Below are positions 6,734 through 11,999 of a DNA stretch of 11,999 nucleotides, one piece after another. Within the stretch, counting starts at the first letter, position 1. Every line of letters starts with the position of its first letter. Position numbers and translations under genes: made by a program. The notes below the pieces were generated by a model that made no database searches, had not been told where the DNA came from, and saw only the letters and a list, made by a program, of their open reading frames with translations. The stretch is from JAZDMK01 sp043800975 (GTDB taxonomy: Bacteria > Bacteroidota > Bacteroidia > Bacteroidales > JAHJDW01). Location of the stretch: NCBI GenBank assembly GCA_043800975.1, contig JAZDMK010000333.1:1-11999 (forward strand), read 5' to 3'.

Positions 6734-7153
6734 TTAGATTGAATTTATTTTTATTTCATAAGTAAGCGGCATTGCTTTTTTATACATATGCGATACACCG
6801 CAGTACTTTTCCTGAGATAATTGCACCGCCTGTTCTAGCTTGTCGGCAGGGAGTTCCTTTCCACTAAACACATATTCTATGTGCATACTTTTATAGTGTT
6901 TGGGATGCTCTTCGGTGAGTTCGGATACAACCCGGACTGAAAATCCACCGAGGCTAACCCGCATTTTTTTCAGTATGGCAACGACATCCATTCCTGTGCA
7001 ACCGGCAAGCGCGGCAAGCATAAGTTCTTTCGGTCGGGGACCTTTGTTTTCGCCACCCGATTCAGGCATAGCATCAAACAATAAATGATGTCCGCTTATT
7101 TCGGCATCAAACAACATGTTGCCTTTCCATTCTGTATGTACACTGTGTGTCAT
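6734..7153 (-). CDS. OsmC-family thiol peroxidase-like protein
   Basis: The 139-aa length is normal for OsmC/Ohr relatives. The family's two reactive cysteines are present: C52 in LAALAGCTGMDVV and C118 in SQEKYCGVSHMYKKA. The first sits after the helix PKELMLAALAG and the second in the typical C-terminal EKYC motif. Substitution around the cysteines places it with the YhfA-like OsmC branch rather than strict Ohr. Family members reduce organic hydroperoxides or act on reactive sulfur species; the substrate here is unknown. There is no signal peptide, so it is cytoplasmic. It is the first gene of the minus-strand set, next to a thioredoxin that could recycle it, and diverges from a Crp/Fnr-type regulator. 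Confidence 0.92.
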   Translation of the reverse strand: MTHSVHTEWKGNMLFDAEISGHHLLFDAMPESGGENKGPRPKELMLAALAGCTGMDVVAILKKMRVSLGGFSVRVVSELTEEHPKHYKSMHIEYVFSGKELPADKLEQAVQLSQEKYCGVSHMYKKAMPLTYEIKINSI

Positions 7154-7166
7154 TTTATTTTTTTTA

Positions 7167-7174
7167 CAAATTTA
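7167..7174 (-). promoter_or_regulatory. -7 box of the OsmC-thioredoxin operon
   Basis: On the minus strand TAAATTTG matches TAnnTTTG exactly and ends 13 nt before the ATG at 7153. No -33 TTTG is seen at 19-21 nt, which would fit a promoter that needs an activator such as the divergent Crp/Fnr-type protein; that is inference. Confidence 0.4.
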
Positions 7175-7263
7175 CGACAGGTAATGTATGCTGCTTGCTA
7201 AAACAGCTGATTTGAATACAACTTCCGGATTGATAGTGCACAGCTTTTTAATTGATTTGTATC

Positions 7264-7271
7264 TATCTTTG
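7264..7271 (+). promoter_or_regulatory. -7 box of the Crp/Fnr-type regulator gene
   Basis: TATCTTTG is an exact TAnnTTTG match ending only 5 nt before the ATG at 7277. If used, the mRNA would be leaderless or have a leader of a few bases. No -33 element at standard spacing was found. The 123-bp divergent region (7154-7276) was scanned by eye for Crp/Fnr-like palindromes and none was convincing. Confidence 0.4.
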
Positions 7272-7276
7272 CAGAA

Positions 7277-7972
7277 ATGAAGAAAATAAAAGACAGCGAA
7301 CCCGGCTTTATTTGCGATATAAAAGCGCAGTGTTTTCAGGACCTGACGGAAGAAGAACAATCATTCATCCGCACAAGCAGGACACAGGTTCACTTTCGCA
7401 AAGGAGAGAACCTGAGTAAACAAGGTGCTTTCGCTTCCTATATTCTTTTCCTGATAGATGGGCTGGTAAAGCAATATGTGGAAGGCGATCTGTCGCACAA
7501 TTTTAATATTCAGTTACAACACCCGGGCGATTTTATCGGAATATCTTCCCTCTTTCATCAGAATACCTATAGCTATTCCACCGTTGCACTTACGCCTACT
7601 GTAGCCATATTAATTGAAAAAGACACCATTCAGTCGGTGATGAAGCAAAACGGTGATTTTGCTTACGGAATTATCAGTAAATACTGCAGGCAGGATGTTC
7701 TTTTGTATGATATCATCAGCAGAATGATGTACAAACAAATGAACGGTCGTATAGCTGACACTCTTTTATACCTTAGCTCCGAAGTGTTTGCCGGCGAGGA
7801 AGTTTTTGTTCATTTATCGCGAAAAGATATTGCAGAGTTTGCAGGTATTTCAACAGAGAGTGCTGTTAAGTTGCTGAAGAGTTTTGAAAAAGAAAAACTG
7901 ATCCGGCTTGAAGAAAAAAATATCATTATTCTAAATAGAGTTGCATTGATGGAAATCAGCAAGAACGGCTGA
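7277..7972 (+). CDS. Crp/Fnr-family transcriptional regulator
   Basis: The 231-aa protein has the family layout: a cyclic-nucleotide-binding-type beta-roll (about 20-130; RKGENLSKQGAFASYILFLI and GDFIGISSLF), a dimerisation helix (about 131-160), and a C-terminal winged helix (about 160-225). The recognition region is LSRKDIAEFAGISTESAVKL (180-199). The cNMP phosphate-binding Arg-Thr/Ser signature is not present, so it probably senses something other than cAMP. C13 and C19 (FICDIKAQCF) are near the N-terminus where some Bacteroidota Crp/Fnr proteins carry cysteines, with C137 further on. They are too few and unusually spaced for a canonical Fnr iron-sulfur cluster, but a thiol switch is possible. 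It diverges from the OsmC-thioredoxin set, which it plausibly controls. Confidence 0.92.
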   Translation: MKKIKDSEPGFICDIKAQCFQDLTEEEQSFIRTSRTQVHFRKGENLSKQGAFASYILFLIDGLVKQYVEGDLSHNFNIQLQHPGDFIGISSLFHQNTYSYSTVALTPTVAILIEKDTIQSVMKQNGDFAYGIISKYCRQDVLLYDIISRMMYKQMNGRIADTLLYLSSEVFAGEEVFVHLSRKDIAEFAGISTESAVKLLKSFEKEKLIRLEEKNIIILNRVALMEISKNG

Positions 7973-8066
7973 TACACGCTCGTTAAAAAAATACTTTTTT
8001 TCTGTTGGTTCAATTCCTGTTGTAACATTTTTACTTCAGCAGCCGTCCTATGCAAAATCAACAACC

Positions 8067-9161
8067 ATGAAATCAAAAAGTATCTTTTTATCTCTTGTTC
8101 TGATGGTCATGTTTTGTACAATGATTCATGCAGAAAACATTGCAAGCGGCATTCAGGAAGACTCTGTCAATTTCACACGCGGTGATGCCACTTATTCAGG
8201 AACCCTATCAAAACCAGCCGGAGAAGGAGTGTTTCCACTAGTCATTATGGTAAGCGGCATGGGCCCGCAGGACCGTGATTGGACATTTGCTAAAGGAAAA
8301 TATAAACTGGCGAAAATTATTACAGACTATCTGAATAAAAACGGAATTGCCGTTTACCGATACGATGACCGTGGGTATGGAAAATCATCAGGCGCAGCTG
8401 AAACACTTACCTCTTTTGAAGATCTTTCCGAAGATGTTTATGCTGCCGTTTCTATGTTTAAAAACAGAAAAGACATTGGTAAAATAGGTTTACTCGGGCA
8501 CAGCCTGGGTGGTATTTTATCGGTGATGGCTGCTGCAAACCACAAGGACATTGATTTTATTATTACGCTTTCGGGCTCCTATCGCACCGGAGGTGAAATT
8601 ATGATGGAACAGGCAAGCACACTCAAGCGTTGGAAAACCTCTGCCAGCATGACCGATGCGCAGGTGATTGCCAATGGTGAAAAATTTGTACGCAACTTGG
8701 TGTCTTTTTCTTCGGGTGGTAAAGGCATTGATACAGTTAAACAAATTTTAAGCGATCTTATTCATTTTCAGATCAGCAAAATGTCGCCGGAAACGATGGC
8801 TGAAAACATGAAGAAATTTAAAGACACAAACGACCTGTATCAGCAATCATATGATGATGTCGTTGGATATTATACTTCTCCTCACCAGAAATCATTTGCT
8901 GTTTATGATCCCATAAATGACTTTAAAAAAATAACCTGCCCCGTTCTTGCTCTTTTCGGTGAAAAAGATAAACATGTGGTTACCTCTTCCAATATGCCCG
9001 AAGTAGCGCTGGCCATGGCCTCCTCTTCCGTAACCGATCTTACAGTGAAAATCGTTCCTTCAGCCGACCATGGTTATTCAACAAGTGAATTAATTAAAAA
9101 CGGCGAAATGGTACCCGGACTTACTGAGTTTATTGCAAATTGGGTGAATTTTAGAAAATGA
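8067..9161 (+). CDS. Secreted alpha/beta-hydrolase (esterase or peptidase type)
   Basis: The 364-aa protein has a Sec signal peptide (residues 1-22, ending TMIHA before EN). The complete triad is visible: nucleophile S146 in GHSLGG (144-149), acid D301 in LFGEKDKHV, and histidine H335 in SADHGYS. The oxyanion region is VSGMGPQDRDW (62-72). Residues about 175-285 form a helical lid or cap insertion. This organisation matches secreted bacterial esterase/prolyl-oligopeptidase-like hydrolases. Substrate and exact class cannot be told. The preceding regulator gene ends 94 nt upstream with no clear terminator or promoter between them, so co-transcription is possible. A strong hairpin follows the gene. 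The ATG at 8067 gives the signal peptide, and the nearby ATG at 8050 is out of frame. Confidence 0.9.
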   Translation: MKSKSIFLSLVLMVMFCTMIHAENIASGIQEDSVNFTRGDATYSGTLSKPAGEGVFPLVIMVSGMGPQDRDWTFAKGKYKLAKIITDYLNKNGIAVYRYDDRGYGKSSGAAETLTSFEDLSEDVYAAVSMFKNRKDIGKIGLLGHSLGGILSVMAAANHKDIDFIITLSGSYRTGGEIMMEQASTLKRWKTSASMTDAQVIANGEKFVRNLVSFSSGGKGIDTVKQILSDLIHFQISKMSPETMAENMKKFKDTNDLYQQSYDDVVGYYTSPHQKSFAVYDPINDFKKITCPVLALFGEKDKHVVTSSNMPEVALAMASSSVTDLTVKIVPSADHGYSTSELIKNGEMVPGLTEFIANWVNFRK

Positions 9162-9196
9162 AAGGGGTTGTAGCCATTTAATTACAAGCATTTTTA

Positions 9197-9229
9197 TAAA
9201 CCCGGATCATCTAAAATGATCCGGGTTTA
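9197..9229 (+). terminator. Perfect 14-bp hairpin terminator after the hydrolase gene
   Basis: TAAACCCGGATCAT (9197-9210) and ATGATCCGGGTTTA (9216-9229) are perfect complements around a 5-nt loop CTAAA, 35 nt after the hydrolase stop. It is followed by AT-rich sequence with only a short T run, so the stem is strong and the tail modest. Confidence 0.6.
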
Positions 9230-9327
9230 AAATTATTTTGAAAGATTAGACAAATCTTCCAACCCTTTGCACCTTTTTTTCATCTAGAATATAGAAAGTC
9301 TGCTTAAAATTTGGTCAGTAAACATCG

Positions 9328-9335
9328 TATCTTTG
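9328..9335 (+). promoter_or_regulatory. -7 box of the lipoprotein-sigma-anti-sigma operon
   Basis: TATCTTTG matches TAnnTTTG exactly, 52 nt before the lipoprotein ATG at 9388. A TTTGG at 9310-9314 is upstream but only 14 nt away, closer than usual. With no other promoter before the sigma gene, it probably drives all three genes. Confidence 0.45.
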
Positions 9336-9387
9336 ATTTTGAAATGTGCCAGATGGCTCAGACACACTAACTTTCAATCCTTTTTGT

Positions 9388-10077
9388 ATGAAAACAAAGA
9401 TAATTCCCAAAATTTTGTTGATTCTGCTTACGGTCATTTTTTCCTGCAACAAAGACAAATGGAAAGAACCAACCACGGTTGGTTTTGTGGTTGATATTAA
9501 CCGTACAATGGGACAGGGGGGAAAATTAAATTTTACGAAAGGTAATATTGTTCTTGGAAATTTCATTTTTGACGGTGATCGGGTTCAGGGTGATGATGTT
9601 TATTTTTCGAACAACTATTCATCGGGCTTAAATATTTCATTTGATCCCTCTAATGTTCCTTCTGACCTGAATTTCGATATTCCTCAGGGTACTTTTACTA
9701 AGATTGACATATCGTTCACAACATCATCTGCTGCCGGTGAAAACCAGATTGTAGTTGAAGGTAACTATAAGAATTCGATGAATAACAATGATTACCCCAT
9801 TCGATTTGAATTTAAAGCCAGCCAGACCTTTTCCATCACATCGCAAAATGCCAACGGGAATTCCGAAATTATTCTCAAAAAAGACGTCCCAGTTACATCT
9901 ACTATCTTTTTTGATCCGGTTTATTGGTTTCAGCCTGTTTCGCAGGCCATGCTTAATAATGCAGACATGTTTGATGTCGGCGGCGTGCAGACAATTGTCA
10001 TCAGTGATATTTGCAATATCAGTATTTATAGTATTGTCGCTAACCGAATTGGTGGAGGTTCAAAAATTACTTTTTAA
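9388..10077 (+). CDS. Hypothetical lipoprotein in a sigma-factor operon
   Basis: The frame is open from a GTG at 9346, but the ATG at 9388 is preferred because it begins a lipoprotein signal peptide: MKTKIIPKILLILLTVIFSC, with the lipobox cysteine at residue 20. That gives a 229-aa precursor and a mature protein of about 210 aa. The remainder is rich in strand-forming residues (FVVDINR, LNFTKGNIVLGNFIFDGDRV, IVVEGNYK, YPIRFEFKAS), suggesting a beta-sandwich; no catalytic motif is seen and I do not recognise the family. NKDKW after the cysteine gives no acidic export signal that I can identify, so periplasmic versus surface exposure is open. It lies 15 nt before the ECF sigma gene, so it may be a sensor or accessory component of the sigma module. 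Confidence 0.82.
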   Translation: MKTKIIPKILLILLTVIFSCNKDKWKEPTTVGFVVDINRTMGQGGKLNFTKGNIVLGNFIFDGDRVQGDDVYFSNNYSSGLNISFDPSNVPSDLNFDIPQGTFTKIDISFTTSSAAGENQIVVEGNYKNSMNNNDYPIRFEFKASQTFSITSQNANGNSEIILKKDVPVTSTIFFDPVYWFQPVSQAMLNNADMFDVGGVQTIVISDICNISIYSIVANRIGGGSKITF

Positions 10078-10092
10078 ATAAATTATTTTTGA

Positions 10093-10650
10093 TTGGAAAA
10101 TACTGCAAACATAAAAAACCAAAGTGACCACGAACTGGTTGAAGGCTGCATTGCTTTTGACAGACGGTGTCAAGAGCTTTTTTATCGAAAGTTTGCAAAT
10201 AAAATGTACAACGTCTGCCTAACTTATTCAGAAAACGAAGACGAGGCCGCAGATATTCTTCAGGAAGGTTTTATTAAAATATTTCGTAAGATCGATCATT
10301 TTAAGTTTGACGGTTCTCTGGAAGGTTGGGTAAGAAAAGTGATGATCAATTCGGCTTTGGAGAATTTCAGAAAAAAAACAAAAGAAAAAAAACATTTGTT
10401 ATCATACTCGAATAATCAGGAAGAAGAATCGTATGAAGTATTAGAAGATTTGGAAAAACAAGAAGTTATCGAGCTGATTAATGATTTGCCATTTAAAGCA
10501 CAATTAGTTCTAAAACTATACGCTGTTGAAGGATATAATCACCGTGAAATTGCTGAAATGATGAACATCAATGAGGGAACATCTAAGTCGCAATTGAATC
10601 GCGCAAGGTCTTTAATGAAACAAGCTTTAATGAAACGAAATGTCATTTGA
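10093..10650 (+). CDS. ECF-type RNA polymerase sigma-70 factor
   Basis: The 185-aa length is typical of ECF sigma factors. Region 2 (about 24-95) contains DEAADILQEGFIKIF (-10 recognition) and the GSLEGWVRKVMINSALE segment. Region 4 (about 124-176) contains the helix-turn-helix NHREIAEMMNINEGTSKSQL. The two are joined by an acidic linker (EEESYEVLEDLEK). The start is TTG at 10093, directly after an in-frame TGA; the first in-frame ATG is codon 38, inside region 2, so a TTG start is the only one that keeps the family's conserved N-terminus (DHELVEGCIAFDRR). It is 15 nt after the lipoprotein gene and overlaps the next gene by 11 nt, which implies translational coupling with its likely anti-sigma partner. 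Confidence 0.92.
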   Translation: MENTANIKNQSDHELVEGCIAFDRRCQELFYRKFANKMYNVCLTYSENEDEAADILQEGFIKIFRKIDHFKFDGSLEGWVRKVMINSALENFRKKTKEKKHLLSYSNNQEEESYEVLEDLEKQEVIELINDLPFKAQLVLKLYAVEGYNHREIAEMMNINEGTSKSQLNRARSLMKQALMKRNVI

Positions 10651-11920
10651 AGATAAAGATATAAACCGGGTAAAAGAAAGCTTTGATTCTTTGAACAGAG
10701 AAGCTCCGGATTTTGTCTGGGAAAACCTGAACCGACAGCTTCATATTGATAGAACCTGGCTGAAAATTAAATCCCGTTTGGATCGTATCCAGCAGAACAG
10801 AAAAAGAAAAGAAATCGCTTTCTATTTTTCCCTGATCTTTTTAATGCTTCTTTCCGCTTCGCTGGTGTGGCTGTTTTCCAAGCGGGAATCATTGTCTAAG
10901 GGGAGCCTATTCGTAAAACACTCATATTATGGCCCTTTAGTATCTATAGACAAACAGCCCAACTTTTCTAAAACAAAAAACATTGAAACTAATGCACAGA
11001 AAAATCCAAATAACAACAGCCGTACTATTAATACCACACCTGCGTTATTCAATTACTGGATAAATAAAACAAAAACGAAAACAAATGCATCTATAATTAA
11101 AACCCTTCCAGAAAGTAATAACGGAGATTCTGTATACGTACAAAAAGAGAATACTACTGTGTTGTTTTCTGAATTAGTAAAGGATTCCCTGTTCAAGACA
11201 CCCGTAGTTGCATTTAATAATTTTCCATACAGTCCCAGTAGATATTTATGTATCAAGAACAATTTGTTCAATGACAGTTCTCATTTTCCACTCAAGCAAA
11301 AACGCAAAGTCTTTTCTGTAGGAGTAATATATGCTTTATCCAGTTCGCTTTTAATTAATGAAGAATTCCGGGCAAGCAATAACGAAGAAAGCCTGACTAG
11401 TCTTACACCCGGTTTAAGTTCAGGGTATGGTCTTGTGTGTAATATCGCAGGTCAAAAAAACAATTCTTTTGATTTTGAGTTTTTTATTAAATCCAGACAA
11501 AGCCAGCATTTGCAGTATTACGAAAGAGGCAGATATTATAACAAAACAACAGTTCTGGAATACTCTAAAATTGCGTTAATGTATCAGAAAGATTTTTATG
11601 TTTTTATGAAAAAGCCTACTTTGCATATTGCTGTTAAAGGCGGAGGATATTTTTCGTATCTCACGAAAGATAAAGTATCACTCACATACAATGATGTTGA
11701 ATTCAGTAATGTATCATCTGATTACAGCAATCTGGATTATGGTTTAAAACTTTGCACTTCATTTGAAAAAGACGTGAAGCGATTTGTAATGGGCTTTGGA
11801 CTTCATGCAGAATATGGTATTAAAAACATTTTTACCGGCAATTCTACGATTCCAATGGACTTTAATAATACTCAGATTTTTAATCATGGTGCATACATCA
11901 CATTCCGTTATCGCTTGTAA
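10640..11920 (+). CDS. Anti-sigma-like inner-membrane protein with C-terminal outer-membrane beta-barrel-like domain
   Basis: The 426-aa protein has three parts. Residues 1-57 are soluble, charged and helical (REAPDFVWENLNRQL, TWLKIKSRLDRIQQNRKRKE), matching the cytoplasmic N-termini of Bacteroidota proteins paired with ECF sigma factors. Residues 59-79 form one transmembrane helix (IAFYFSLIFLMLLSASLVWLF) with the basic cluster RKRK on its N-terminal side, so the N-terminus should be inside. Residues about 85-222 are a Ser/Asn/Lys-rich low-complexity linker. Residues 224-426 alternate amphipathic strands with aromatic residues and end GAYITFRYRL, as in small outer-membrane beta-barrels of the PorT-like type. 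I infer an anti-sigma factor fused to a barrel-like periplasmic or outer-membrane sensor. Its ATG lies inside the sigma gene (11-nt overlap). No catalytic residues are seen, and the barrel assignment is by appearance. Confidence 0.8.
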   Translation: MSFEDKDINRVKESFDSLNREAPDFVWENLNRQLHIDRTWLKIKSRLDRIQQNRKRKEIAFYFSLIFLMLLSASLVWLFSKRESLSKGSLFVKHSYYGPLVSIDKQPNFSKTKNIETNAQKNPNNNSRTINTTPALFNYWINKTKTKTNASIIKTLPESNNGDSVYVQKENTTVLFSELVKDSLFKTPVVAFNNFPYSPSRYLCIKNNLFNDSSHFPLKQKRKVFSVGVIYALSSSLLINEEFRASNNEESLTSLTPGLSSGYGLVCNIAGQKNNSFDFEFFIKSRQSQHLQYYERGRYYNKTTVLEYSKIALMYQKDFYVFMKKPTLHIAVKGGGYFSYLTKDKVSLTYNDVEFSNVSSDYSNLDYGLKLCTSFEKDVKRFVMGFGLHAEYGIKNIFTGNSTIPMDFNNTQIFNHGAYITFRYRL

Positions 11921-11937
11921 AACCTCATTTTAAAAAT

Positions 11938-11961
11938 CCCATAAGTCAACTTTGATATGGG
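11938..11961 (+). terminator. Possible weak hairpin after the sigma operon
   Basis: CCCATA (11938-11943) pairs perfectly with TATGGG (11956-11961) around a 12-nt loop, 18 nt after the stop codon. No T run follows directly; a T-rich stretch begins about 20 nt later near the window end. Tentative. Confidence 0.25.
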
Positions 11962-11999
11962 TAAAAGAATTTCATCCTAATTATTTTTTTCTCTTTTCC

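Noticed and set aside
7985..8001. A7-TAC-T7 hairpin between the regulator and hydrolase genes
   Set aside because: A pure A-T stem of seven pairs with a 3-nt loop is too weak to call a terminator, so co-transcription remains possible.
9346..9387. GTG start at 9346 adding 14 residues to the lipoprotein
   Set aside because: It would place a polar stretch in front of a complete lipoprotein signal peptide that begins at the ATG at 9388.
1..11999. CRISPR array, tRNA, rRNA or insertion sequence
   Set aside because: No spaced short repeats, no tRNA-like cloverleaf, no transposase-like protein and no flanking terminal inverted repeats were seen on either strand; the only tandem repeats are coding.

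Overview
The window reads as chromosomal DNA from a member of the Bacteroidota. The evidence is two full-length secreted proteins ending in type IX secretion system (T9SS) type A sorting domains, a fragment of a type B (gliding-motility-associated, CHU_C-like) sorting domain, several TAnnTTTG boxes matching the Bacteroidota -7 promoter consensus, weak or absent Shine-Dalgarno sites, and AT-rich intergenic DNA. No tRNA, rRNA, CRISPR array, insertion sequence or phage gene was recognised.

Layout. Positions 1-524 are AT-rich and hold only a decayed type B sorting-domain fragment (162-437). Positions 525-3323 encode a 932-aa secreted beta-helix adhesin-like protein with four tandem 51-aa repeats, followed by a good intrinsic terminator. 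Positions 3535-3978 encode an unrecognised 147-aa protein with a promoter box and a perfect hairpin just upstream. Convergent to it (4012-5412, minus) is a secreted T9SS protein whose seven repeats of about 51 aa probably form a seven-bladed propeller. Positions 5413-5893 contain that gene's promoter and what looks like a frameshifted relic of an alpha/beta-hydrolase.

Positions 5930-7153 (minus) hold three genes in the order OsmC-family protein, membrane-anchored thioredoxin, and a small secreted protein with two DxNxDG loops and a Gly/Asn/His-rich tail. They end in a strong terminator that overlaps the hydrolase relic. A Crp/Fnr-type regulator (7277-7972, plus) diverges from this set and is followed by a secreted alpha/beta-hydrolase (8067-9161) with its own terminator. 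The arrangement suggests a redox or thiol-stress locus with a divergent regulator, but no regulator-binding site could be identified.

The right end (9388-11920, plus) is a compact three-gene operon: an unrecognised lipoprotein, an ECF sigma factor that appears to start at TTG, and, overlapping it by 11 nt, an inner-membrane protein with an anti-sigma-like N-terminus and a C-terminal region resembling an outer-membrane beta-barrel. This is the most interesting part of the window: a candidate envelope-sensing sigma/anti-sigma module in which one polypeptide may link the cytoplasm to the outer membrane.
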